Position numbers and translations under genes: made by a program. 64,000 bases of DNA from positions 1 through 64,000 of the forward strand of contig NZ_WEGK01000018.1 in the NCBI RefSeq assembly GCF_009604405.1, given 5' to 3'. Shown here piece after piece: positions 48,802 through 56,999 of this stretch (position 1 is the first letter of the stretch; every line of letters begins with the position of its first letter). A model generated the notes under the pieces. It did not search any database and was not told the DNA's origin. It was given only the letters and a program-made list of their open reading frames with translations. The stretch is from Nocardia macrotermitis. GTDB lineage: Bacteria; Actinomycetota; Actinomycetes; Mycobacteriales; Mycobacteriaceae.

Positions 48802-50256
48802 ATGTCGACCGATCTGTTCTCTGCTGTGCCCGCACGACTCGACGCGCCCGCCGCTGATCGTGCCGTCGCGCCCGTTGCCGCCGAAAATCCTGATTCCGCC
48901 GAATCCGTTGTGGCCGAAGAGTATTCGGGTGAGGTGTCGTTGCGCGACGTCATCGATGCCCGTCGGGTCGAGGAGGTGCTGAGCTGGTTGGAGAACCACT
49001 CGCCGCATCGGATCGCCGATGAACTCGCCCGCATGGACGCCGTGCACGCCGGGATCGCCTTCCGGCTGCTGGACAAGGATCGGGCCCTCGAGGTGTTCGA
49101 GGAGCTCGAACCGGTCGATCAGCAGCAGATTCTGTGCGGGATGCGGGATCAGAGTTTCCGCGATCTGGTCGAGGGGATGGATCCCGACGACCGGGCCCGG
49201 ATGTTGCGTGAGGCGCCCGCGACGGTCGTCAAGAAGGTGCTGGCGGGGCTGAGTCCGCGGGAGCGGCGGATGACCGCGGCGCTGCTCGGATATCCCGAGG
49301 GGTCGGCCGGGCGCTATATGACGCCGGAAGTCGTTGCGCTGCACTGTGATCTGTCGGTCGAGCAGGCTTTGCGGGTGGTGCGGGCCAAGGGTACGCATGC
49401 GGAGACCGTGTACACGCTGCCCGTGGTGGACGGGGGTCGTCGGCTCACCGGCGTGGTCGAGATGCGTGAGCTGGTTCTCAGTGATCCGGACACTCCGCTG
49501 GCCGAACTCGTCGTCACCGCACCGGTTTTCGCGCGCGCCACCGATGCCGCGGAGAAGGCGGCGCGACTCATGCGCGAGACCAATCTGATCAACCTGCCGG
49601 TCGTAGACAGCGAGGATCGGTTGGTCGGGTTGCTGACGATCGATGACGCGGTCGAGGTCATCGAGGCCGCCGACAGTGAGGATGTGGCGCGGCAGGCCGG
49701 GGCGAGCCCGTGGGCCGGTCACTATATGGCCGCCGGGGTCTTCCAACTGGCCCGCTATCGCGCGATGTGGTTGCTGTTGCTGCTGGTCGCGGCCACGTTG
49801 ACGGTGACCGTCACCGACGCGTTCGAGGTGACGCTGGCGCGGGCCGCGCATCTGGCGCTGTTCATTCCGCTGCTGATCGGGGCGGGCGGTAATGCCGGTG
49901 CGCAGGCGGCGACCTCGTGCGTGCGAGCACTGGCCGTGGGGGAGGTGCGGGTCTCGGACCTGCTGAAGGTCATCTGGCGTGAATGCCGCGTCGGCCTGGT
50001 CTTAGGGGCGATGCTCGCGGTGGTCGGCATGGTCATCGGGGCCGCGTTCGTCGGGGCACAGATCGCGGTGGTCGTCGGCATCACCCTGGTGATCATCTGC
50101 GGTTGGGCGGCCACCATCGGCGGCACGATGCCGTTGCTGGCCAAGAAACTGCGCATCGATCCGGCGGTGATCTCCGCGCCCATGGTCACCACTCTGGTCG
50201 ACGCGACCGGTCTGATCATCTACTTCACCACCGCGAAGCTCGTCCTGGGGATCTGA
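48802..50256 (+). CDS. mgtE: MgtE magnesium transporter, 484 aa
   Basis: Homodimeric Mg2+ channel. The N domain covers about 45-180 (helical repeats, LEVFEELEPVDQQQIL, MDPDDRARMLREAP), a CBS pair about 185-310 (YMTPEVVALHCDLSVEQALR, LPVVDSEDRLVGLLTIDDAV), and five C-terminal helices about 335-484. The pore signature is IGAGGNAGAQAATSCVRALA with PMVTTLVDATGLIIYF near the end. It is inserted between nrdE and nrdF, where mycobacteria carry other genes. Confidence 0.95.
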   Translation: MSTDLFSAVPARLDAPAADRAVAPVAAENPDSAESVVAEEYSGEVSLRDVIDARRVEEVLSWLENHSPHRIADELARMDAVHAGIAFRLLDKDRALEVFEELEPVDQQQILCGMRDQSFRDLVEGMDPDDRARMLREAPATVVKKVLAGLSPRERRMTAALLGYPEGSAGRYMTPEVVALHCDLSVEQALRVVRAKGTHAETVYTLPVVDGGRRLTGVVEMRELVLSDPDTPLAELVVTAPVFARATDAAEKAARLMRETNLINLPVVDSEDRLVGLLTIDDAVEVIEAADSEDVARQAGASPWAGHYMAAGVFQLARYRAMWLLLLLVAATLTVTVTDAFEVTLARAAHLALFIPLLIGAGGNAGAQAATSCVRALAVGEVRVSDLLKVIWRECRVGLVLGAMLAVVGMVIGAAFVGAQIAVVVGITLVIICGWAATIGGTMPLLAKKLRIDPAVISAPMVTTLVDATGLIIYFTTAKLVLGI

Positions 50257-50497
50257 GGCCGCAGGCGTCACGGGCTCCGGTCCGTTGATCGTCACCGTCG
50301 TGGTTCCTGGCTTCGGTGTGATCATGATGCCCTGATTCTGCGGACCCTCGAACGAAGCCTGCTGTGCCGAAACAGCCTCGGCGGCAGTACTTCTCATCTT
50401 CGAGCCGTAAATGGGTTGCGCCCCGGTGGATTAGAGCGGCACGCTGTTCCCGAGAGGCGGCATTGTTTTCTGTCGCCGGAAGAGTTGGGGAAGTGTC

Positions 50498-51010
50498 ATG
50501 TCACCGGAAACCTTTGTGGCGCAACGGCTGGGGGTCGATTTCGGGCGGGTGATCCAGGGGGCCGCGATCGCGCCGGGCGAGGCGGACACCGTATTCCTGT
50601 CCGGCGGTGCGGAGCAGGCGATGGCGACGCCGCCGAGCGCGGACGCGTTCGAGGTGCTGGCGCGGATCGTGCCGCTGTTCGAGGGCGCGTGGGTCATCTC
50701 CAAATGCGGTCCGCGGATCGAGGAGCGGACGCGGCAGTGGCTCGATCATCATGATTTCCACGGCCGCACCGGAATTCCGCGCGAGCACCTGCGTTTCTGC
50801 CGGGCTCGGGCGGACAAGGCGATCCACTGCGCCGAACTGGGGATCACGCACATGATCGACGATCGGATCGATGTGCACATCGCGCTGCGCGGGTCGGTGC
50901 CGCACCTGTTCTGGTTCGGCGCCCAGACCGCGCCGCCGCCGGACTGGGTGTGCGCCACCCGCACCTGGCTCGACGTGGAGGCCGCGGTGATCGAGCGCCG
51001 GGCCGGGTGA
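50498..51010 (+). CDS. HAD-like hypothetical protein, 170 aa
   Basis: Resembles haloacid-dehalogenase superfamily proteins. Motif I is LGVDFGRVIQG, with the nucleophile Asp but Gly-Arg in place of the second Asp. Motif II is WVISKCGPR, a lysine follows in ADKAIHCAELG, and the acidic motif IV is MIDDRIDVH. Loss of the second motif-I Asp often means phosphatase activity is altered or lost. ATG 50498 has GGGGAAG upstream. No operon partner is evident; nrdF follows after its own promoter. Confidence 0.65.
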   Translation: MSPETFVAQRLGVDFGRVIQGAAIAPGEADTVFLSGGAEQAMATPPSADAFEVLARIVPLFEGAWVISKCGPRIEERTRQWLDHHDFHGRTGIPREHLRFCRARADKAIHCAELGITHMIDDRIDVHIALRGSVPHLFWFGAQTAPPPDWVCATRTWLDVEAAVIERRAG

Positions 51011-51204
51011 GGGTTCGGCGCACCGGGGCGAGCGTCGCCGCGGAACCGTCGTCTGGCACACTTCGAGCGCCCCGGGCGAGTCCGGCGGCGGGTGTCCGGT
51101 ATTCGTGTCGCGAATCCGATGTGACGGGCCGCATTTCGTCGTGACGGGCCGTTCCGGATGTGGATCGCCGCACGCTTTCCGGGCATATCCGCAGGATCGT
51201 CACG

Positions 51205-51252
51205 GCACAAGGTGTTGTGCTGCTCGGGGATGTCGGACCCTAGTAGTAGTGT
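51205..51252 (+). promoter_or_regulatory. Tandem NrdR boxes upstream of nrdF
   Basis: GCACAAGGTGTTGTGC (51205-51220) is a perfect 6-base-arm dyad matching ACACAAnnnnTTGTGT. ACCCTAGTAGTAGTGT (51237-51252) matches ACACTAnnnnTAGTGT with one mismatch. Centres are 32 bp apart, the same geometry as before nrdH, so both operons should be repressed by NrdR. Confidence 0.8.
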
Positions 51253-51309
51253 TCGGGGTGAGTGATATCCGTGCGATTCGGCGAAGCGAGAAGGGTGAGT
51301 GAGGCGGGC

Positions 51310-52272
51310 GTGAAGCTGATCGATCGAGTGAGCGCGATCAACTGGAATCGGGTGCCCGATGAGAAGGATGCCGAGGTCTGGGACAGGCTGACCGGCAACT
51401 TCTGGTTGCCCGAGAAGGTTCCGGTGTCCAACGACATCCCCTCGTGGAATACGTTGACCCCGCATGAAAAGCAGCTCACCATGCGGGTTTTCACCGGTCT
51501 GACGCTGCTGGACACGATTCAGGGCACGGTCGGCGCGGTGAGCCTGATCCCCGACGCGCTCACCCCGCACGAGGAGGCGGTGTACACCAACATCGCGTTC
51601 ATGGAGTCGGTGCACGCCAAGAGCTACAGCTCGATCTTCTCCACGCTGTGCTCCACGCGCGAGATCGACGACGCGTTCCGCTGGTCGGAGGAGAACCGCA
51701 ACCTGCAACGCAAGGCCGAGATCGTCCTGGACTACTACCGGGGCGACGAGCCGCTCAAGCGCAAGGTGGCCTCCACCCTGCTGGAGAGCTTCCTGTTCTA
51801 CTCCGGTTTCTACCTGCCGATGTACTGGTCCTCGCGGGCCAAGCTCACCAACACCGCCGACCTGATCCGCCTGATCATCCGCGACGAGGCCGTACACGGC
51901 TACTACATCGGCTACAAGTACCAGAAGGGCCTCGAGCAACTCACCGAGCCCGAACGCGAGGAGCTCAAGAGCTACACCTTCGAGCTGCTGTTCGAACTGT
52001 ACGAGAACGAGGTCGAGTACACCCAGGATCTGTACGACGAGGTCGGCCTCACCGAGGACGTCAAGAAGTTCCTGCGCTACAACGCCAACAAGGCCCTGAT
52101 GAACCTCGGCTACGAGGGCCTGTTCCCCAAGGACGAAACCGAAGTCAACCCGGCCATCCTCTCGGCGTTGTCACCTAACGCCGATGAGAACCACGACTTC
52201 TTCTCCGGTTCGGGCTCGAGTTACGTCATCGGCAAGGCGGTGAATACCGAGGACGAGGACTGGGAGTTCTAG
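51310..52272 (+). CDS. nrdF: Class Ib ribonucleotide reductase beta subunit NrdF, 320 aa
   Basis: Radical-generating subunit with a dimetal site: helices carrying HEEAVYTNIAFMESVHAKSY (Glu and ExxH) and IRDEAVHGYYIGYKYQ (ExxH), plus the C-terminal tail that binds NrdE (TEDEDWEF). GTG 51310 has GAGG 6 bases upstream; GTG 51295 would add MSEAG and cannot be excluded. It is separated from nrdHIE by mgtE and a HAD-like gene but has matching NrdR boxes. Confidence 0.96.
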   Translation: MKLIDRVSAINWNRVPDEKDAEVWDRLTGNFWLPEKVPVSNDIPSWNTLTPHEKQLTMRVFTGLTLLDTIQGTVGAVSLIPDALTPHEEAVYTNIAFMESVHAKSYSSIFSTLCSTREIDDAFRWSEENRNLQRKAEIVLDYYRGDEPLKRKVASTLLESFLFYSGFYLPMYWSSRAKLTNTADLIRLIIRDEAVHGYYIGYKYQKGLEQLTEPEREELKSYTFELLFELYENEVEYTQDLYDEVGLTEDVKKFLRYNANKALMNLGYEGLFPKDETEVNPAILSALSPNADENHDFFSGSGSSYVIGKAVNTEDEDWEF

Positions 52273-52312
52273 TCCGGCATGGACTTCCGGCGCGAGGTTG
52301 CCGTGGAGTCCA

Positions 52313-53131
52313 TCATCCGGGGCCCGCGGGCAGGTCGGAAAGTTCGCCGTCCGGTCGATCGGAACCGGTGGTTGCGTCGGCGACCCAGCCAGGGCCCGCG
52401 AGTAAACGTGACGTGCGCTGGTGAATAAGCGAAATTTGCTCCCCCCCCCCCCCCTCGAAGAAAGAGGTTTGTGTGGAGGTCTGGGCGCGGTGTCGGCGAT
52501 AGCGAAGCGTCACCGTGTCCAGTGTGACGCAGGGGGCCAGCGCGGCGGCGGCCATAAGCAGTGCGGTGTCCTCCATACCGCGCAGCCCGGCCCAGCCTCC
52601 GACGGTCAGCAGTAGATCACGCCGCCACATGATGCCGGCCGGATGCACCGGCAACCGGTAGCGGTCCGGTTCGCGTGCCACAGCGGCGATCAGCCTGCCC
52701 CGGGCCTGCAGCCCCGGGCGGAACGGCAGCGGAAAGTCCACCAGCTCACCGGAATACAGCAGATCCCGAGCAGGGCCGACGGCGAAACCTGCCTGCGGGT
52801 GTGTGTCGAGTGCATGGGCCAGATTCTGGAGGGCATCCGGTTCGAGCTCGTCGTCGGCATCCAGATTCTGGATCAGCGGCGCCCGCGATCGTCCGAGCGC
52901 GATATTGCGGGTGGTGGCCGGACCTTCGCGAGTTCCGTTGACCGCCACACGGACTCGTGGATCCTCCGACGCCCCACAGGCGATCAGCTCCGGTATGACG
53001 GCCGTGGCGGGCCCATCGATCTGCACCAGCCAGCACCAGTCGTCGAATGTCTGTGCTTGCAGCGATTGCCATGCGGCGGAAAGGAAATGAGCATAGGCAT
53101 CGTGGACCGCAGTCACGACCTCTACCCGCAT
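52313..53131 (-). CDS. Family 2 glycosyltransferase containing a poly-G tract, 272 aa
   Basis: GT-A glycosyltransferase: VEVVTAVHDAYAHFLSAAW, IALGRSRAPLIQNLDADDEL (DxDD metal motif), VHPAGIMWRRDLLLTVGGW and MEDTALLMAAAAL are family features. At residues about 226-230 the coding strand has 14 consecutive Gs, read as E-G-G-G-G-E. A change of one base would replace the last about 42 residues with different, longer tails. In the present sequence the frame is intact and the C-terminus (EQISLIHQRTSRLL) looks natural, that is, the ON state. It is convergent with nrdF, and no partner gene is adjacent on its strand. Confidence 0.85.
   Translation of the reverse strand: MRVEVVTAVHDAYAHFLSAAWQSLQAQTFDDWCWLVQIDGPATAVIPELIACGASEDPRVRVAVNGTREGPATTRNIALGRSRAPLIQNLDADDELEPDALQNLAHALDTHPQAGFAVGPARDLLYSGELVDFPLPFRPGLQARGRLIAAVAREPDRYRLPVHPAGIMWRRDLLLTVGGWAGLRGMEDTALLMAAAALAPCVTLDTVTLRYRRHRAQTSTQTSFFEGGGGEQISLIHQRTSRLLAGPGWVADATTGSDRPDGELSDLPAGPG
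52441..52454. repeat. Homopolymer of 14 C (14 G on the coding strand)
   Basis: A run of fourteen identical bases inside the glycosyltransferase gene, the longest homopolymer I noticed in the window. Such tracts mutate by slipped-strand pairing. Its exact length may also be affected by sequencing error. Confidence 0.9.
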
Positions 53132-53254
53132 GCGAGTCAGTGTGCCAGCTGGTTGACCATGCTGCCCGCCGTGGTCGAATCATGCTGCGCGGCATGACCG
53201 GGTGTGGTAAATAGGCTGCAATCGTCGTGACGCCGTTGAAGGGTAGGGGAAGGT

Positions 53255-54517
53255 ATGGATCACGGGGCAGTCGAACAGTTTCTGGAAACGTTGAAGCAGG
53301 CCGGATCACGCAGCCTCGATCGGGATTGTGCGCGGCTTGCCGAACAGTACTTCGCCGAGCGGGTGGAACCGCAGTTCACGATCTGGTCGGCCGATTTCGA
53401 TTCCGACCCGTCGTTCATACTTGCCGATCGTTATTGGAATCTGCGTTTCCGCGAGGAACCTACCCTGCATACCGCCGTGGAATGTGCGGGCTGGCTCAGC
53501 GAGCACGCCGAACTTGTGGTCGCGGAACCGGTTCGCGAGAAATGGGCAATGGGATACGGGTTCATCACTCGCGACTCGATCGATTCCGCCGAAGAGATCG
53601 CCGATGCCACTGCGGACATCATCGCCGGTAACCCCGGTGGTGACCGTGCCTATTTCGCCGTGCTGTATCAGGCCGCCAAACTGCGTTCCAACCATAGTTT
53701 CGACGAGCTGCTCGAATTCCTCGAGTCCTCGCCGTTGTCCGTATCCATCCGCAGGACGTTCTGGGATGCTGTGCTTTTCCGCGCGTTGCGGGCGTTCGCC
53801 GCGTTCGGTGCGGAGCGGACGAGCTCCGAATACGCCTGTGGATTGGCGGAAAAGGTGTGGAGCTCGCCGGATCGCACCCGCGAGAGTGTCGATGTCGTGT
53901 TGAACGGCCTAGCGGTCGGCAAGGATTTCGACCGTCGTGGGGAGCTGCTGCGGACCTGGTCGGCCGAGGCGGTGTCGTTGTTCCCGGACGATCACATGTT
54001 CCTGTTCCGGCTGGCCATCGGACAGCGGCTGTGTGGTGACTACGCGGACGCTCGAATCAGTATCGGTCGAGCCCAGAAAAAGCTCCCGAAAACGGGCTGG
54101 CGCATCAGCCACAACCTTCTGCAAGAGCAATTCGAGGCCGAGCAACGGCTGATCGAGAGTCAGCAGGCCATCACGCGTCAGATGCAGACGGCGCGCGAGG
54201 AAATGCAGCAATTCATGGTGAATATGACTGCGCTCGTGCAGGAATCCGAGAAACGAATCGATACGACCATCGGTCGTCACGAGCAGAAGATGCAGGATCT
54301 GGCCGACAGTACGCAGCGTGGGCATACGCGTGCCATCGAAGTGGTCGCCTTCTTCGCCGCGGTGATCGCCTTCGCTGTCGGTGCACTGGATATCACCCTC
54401 AAGGGCACGGAATCTCTGTCGGAGCGTTCCTGGTTGATGGCCGAGCTGGGCGGCGGCCTGCTGCTTTTCGGCGTTGTCATCGGTGCGGCGATGTGGCTGA
54501 TCACGCGGCGTGGGTGA
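53255..54517 (+). CDS. Helical-repeat, coiled-coil protein with two C-terminal membrane helices, 420 aa
   Basis: No family is recognised. Residues about 1-290 are alpha-helical with a TPR-like feel (AEQYFAERVEPQF, YADARISIGRAQKKLPKTGW). Residues about 290-355 form a Gln/Glu-rich coiled coil (QQAITRQMQTAREEMQQFMV). Two transmembrane helices close the protein (AIEVVAFFAAVIAFAVGAL and LGGGLLLFGVVIGAAMWLI), with a short loop between. Base composition is visibly less GC-biased than the neighbours, suggesting acquisition. The layout resembles two-helix membrane effectors of defence systems, but that is analogy only. ATG 53255 has GGGGA upstream. Confidence 0.7.
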   Translation: MDHGAVEQFLETLKQAGSRSLDRDCARLAEQYFAERVEPQFTIWSADFDSDPSFILADRYWNLRFREEPTLHTAVECAGWLSEHAELVVAEPVREKWAMGYGFITRDSIDSAEEIADATADIIAGNPGGDRAYFAVLYQAAKLRSNHSFDELLEFLESSPLSVSIRRTFWDAVLFRALRAFAAFGAERTSSEYACGLAEKVWSSPDRTRESVDVVLNGLAVGKDFDRRGELLRTWSAEAVSLFPDDHMFLFRLAIGQRLCGDYADARISIGRAQKKLPKTGWRISHNLLQEQFEAEQRLIESQQAITRQMQTAREEMQQFMVNMTALVQESEKRIDTTIGRHEQKMQDLADSTQRGHTRAIEVVAFFAAVIAFAVGALDITLKGTESLSERSWLMAELGGGLLLFGVVIGAAMWLITRRG

Positions 54518-54798
54518 GGTGGCGCGGCGTACGAATGATCATCGCCCGGCAGGTAGCACTGCCCTGTTGAGAACAGCTTGTATTTCGTTGTCCGCGTGAG
54601 GTATTCGCCGAGGCAATGCGAAGCGATTCCGCCGACGGATGGTTGGGGCACAGGTAGCCGGGGCTGCGCTTGTGTCGTGGTCACCAGCACGGCGCGCTCG
54701 GACCGCGTCCACAGCAAGCGCACAGAACGTACCTGGCTGGGGGTCAGGTTGTGCGGTTACTGTCGGTAGCCAGAGGGTAAATGGGAGAGGAGCGGGTC

Positions 54799-55632
54799 AT
54801 GGCGAATGGTTCCGAACTGGTCGTGGGGCCGCCGGTTCCCGCGGCGCTTCGGTATTCGACGGGCTCGCGGAGGGGGAAGGCGATGACCACGACCGCGCCG
54901 GTCGTGCTGCTGCACGGGCAGCCGGGGGACCATTCGGCCTGGGACGGGGTGCTCGAGCGGTTGCCGTCGTCGGTGCGGGCGCTGGCGTGGGATCGGCCCG
55001 GATACGGGAGTAGCGAATCGGCCGGGGGCACGCTCGAAGAGAATGCCGTCTGGTTGCTGGATCGGCTCGATCGCGCCGGAATACCGGATGCCGTGCTGGC
55101 CGGACACTCCTATGGCGGTGGGGTGGCGCTGGCCGCGGCCGCGATCGCGCCGGAACGGGTGCGCGGGCTGATCTCCATCGCCGGCGTCTGGCCGGGATGT
55201 GTCACGCGCTGGGACGGGGTGCTCGCCGCGCCCGTGGTGGGACCGGCGCTGGCGGTGGGGATGTGGTCGATGATGCCGCGGCTGGCCCGCTGGCATCGCG
55301 CGCGTCATCCCGACGCCGTCGCGTCCTGGCACGCGTTCGCCGACATCCGGCACGAGCACAGTCCGGTCTGGCGCACCGTGCTGCTCGAACAGCGTGAACT
55401 GTTCGGGAGCCTGGATCATTGGGTCGAGCGCCTGGATACCACCGACATGCCCGCGCTGATCATCGCCGATCCGACCGATACGGTCGTCCCGGTCGCGGCC
55501 GCACGCGCGTTGCACGAGCGGTTCCCGCGATCCCGGCTGGAACTCGTCTCCGGGGGTGGACATCTACTGCCGCAACGCATTCCGGACGTCATCGCGGCGA
55601 AGATCGGTGAATTCGTCGATTCGGTGGGGTGA
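54799..55632 (+). CDS. Alpha/beta hydrolase, 277 aa
   Basis: Epoxide-hydrolase/haloperoxidase-like fold: VVLLHGQPGDHSAWDGVLER (oxyanion HG), AWDRPGYGSSES, nucleophile elbow GHSYGG, a cap with MPRLARWHRARHP, IIADPTDTVVPVAAA (acid) and SGGGHLLPQ (His). ATG 54799 has GAGAGGAG upstream; ATG 54883, with an even better GGAGGGGG, would start just before the first strand and is a real alternative. Substrate unknown; monocistronic. Confidence 0.88.
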   Translation: MANGSELVVGPPVPAALRYSTGSRRGKAMTTTAPVVLLHGQPGDHSAWDGVLERLPSSVRALAWDRPGYGSSESAGGTLEENAVWLLDRLDRAGIPDAVLAGHSYGGGVALAAAAIAPERVRGLISIAGVWPGCVTRWDGVLAAPVVGPALAVGMWSMMPRLARWHRARHPDAVASWHAFADIRHEHSPVWRTVLLEQRELFGSLDHWVERLDTTDMPALIIADPTDTVVPVAAARALHERFPRSRLELVSGGGHLLPQRIPDVIAAKIGEFVDSVG

Positions 55633-55647
55633 GGTCGAGCCGAGGGC

Positions 55648-56763
55648 TCAGTCGTTCACGTAACCGTTGAGCGAGCTGCGCAGGTCATCGATCAGGGCGC
55701 GGGCGGCGGTGATGCCGGTGCCGTGCCAGATGGTGTCGTCGACGACGAAATCGCGTTTGTCCGAGACCGCGCCGAGGTTCTTCCAGTCGTCGCCGTGCAT
55801 GACCTTCTGGCCGTAGGACTTACCGTCTTCGCCGTCGAACATCACGTAGATGATGTCGCCCTCGACCCGGGCCCGGTCGCGTTCGCTGCTCAGGGTGCTC
55901 ACCTGGTAGGACGCGCCTCGCTGGGCCTGCGGGCGTTGTACGCCCGCGTCGGCCAGCACTCGTCCGGCAAAGGAGTCCGCACCCTGTACCTGGGCGTCGG
56001 AGGCGCCGAAGCGCAGCACCGACGCCTGGGACAGGGAGGCCGCGATCGCGACGCCGGTGTCGTGCGCGTAGGCGTGGTAGTCGGCGAGGGCCTTCGCGCC
56101 GGCGCTCGGTCGCCCGAGGGCGTCGGCGAAGGCGCTGAACGAGCTCTGCCAGCTGGGATCCTTACCGATCAGCACGGTGGGCGCGGCCGCGCGCAACGCG
56201 TTGAGATCGCCGTCGCCGACCGTGCCGAGCACCAGATCGGGGTGCATCGCGGCGATTTTCGCGACGTCGGGGGTGCCCGAGACGCCCACGCTCGGCACGA
56301 TCTGCAAGCCGTAGCCCAGATAGGACGGCTGCGGGCTGGGTCCGGCGAGGGTTGTCGCGCCGACGACCCGCTGCCACAGGCCCAGGCCGCACGCCGCATC
56401 CAGGGCGGCGGTGTCCAGTACCACGATCCGCTTCGGATCGGCCGAAATCTGTGTCACCCCAGCGGGACTCGTCACCGCGCGGGTGCCCGCGGCCTGATCC
56501 GGATCGCTGGGCAGCGGGCAGGCGCGGGTGGTGTCGCGCTCGACACCGACCACATCGGCACCGGCGATATTGGTCGTGGTGCGCACGATCGAACTGGCGG
56601 CGTCATCGGATCCGTTGCTACAGGCGGTCAGTGCGACCACCGCCGCGACGAGCATCAGGCAACTTCCACGCAAACGCCGAGCGCGCTTGTCCGCGCGCAC
56701 ATCTCGACCACGCGAACGCGTCACCGGGGCGGAGGTTCGCTCGCTGCGCTGGCTCACGGACAT
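55648..56763 (-). CDS. fecB: Siderophore/iron ABC transporter substrate-binding lipoprotein, 371 aa
   Basis: Lipobox LVAAVVALTAC near residue 46, then a periplasmic-binding-protein fold: KRIVVLDTAALDAACGLGLW, SVGVSGTPDVAKIAAMHPDLVL, AFADALGRPSAGAKALADYH, IWHGTGITAARALIDDL. The order fecB (divergent) - ctaD - serB2 matches M. tuberculosis Rv3044-Rv3043c-Rv3042c. No permease or ATPase for iron is adjacent, so it must use components encoded elsewhere. ATG 56763 lacks a clear ribosome binding site. Confidence 0.88.
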   Translation of the reverse strand: MSVSQRSERTSAPVTRSRGRDVRADKRARRLRGSCLMLVAAVVALTACSNGSDDAASSIVRTTTNIAGADVVGVERDTTRACPLPSDPDQAAGTRAVTSPAGVTQISADPKRIVVLDTAALDAACGLGLWQRVVGATTLAGPSPQPSYLGYGLQIVPSVGVSGTPDVAKIAAMHPDLVLGTVGDGDLNALRAAAPTVLIGKDPSWQSSFSAFADALGRPSAGAKALADYHAYAHDTGVAIAASLSQASVLRFGASDAQVQGADSFAGRVLADAGVQRPQAQRGASYQVSTLSSERDRARVEGDIIYVMFDGEDGKSYGQKVMHGDDWKNLGAVSDKRDFVVDDTIWHGTGITAARALIDDLRSSLNGYVND

Positions 56764-56999
56764 GCCGGGAAGGGTACACAGCCCGCGCATCCGAGGGCAG
56801 GTGCGGGCCTCGGTCGACCACCCGCGCGCTCGACCTGTGCGAGCCAATTACGACACAGAGTAGGACCGGGCGTGATGCTTGCGGCAGCACGGTTTACGAT
56901 CCGTAGTAGCGAAAGCCACCGTCGTTCGCCGTGCGCCTGTCCGCAGGGCCGGAGCGAGACGTACGACAACGACCAGAAGGCATACCTTCAGGAGGATCA

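Noticed and set aside
50257..50397. Minus-strand coding-like segment (AQQASFEGPQNQGIMITP...) next to the mgtE 3' end
   Set aside because: It could be a relic of an exported protein, but it runs into mgtE antisense, has no clear start signal and no recognised family.
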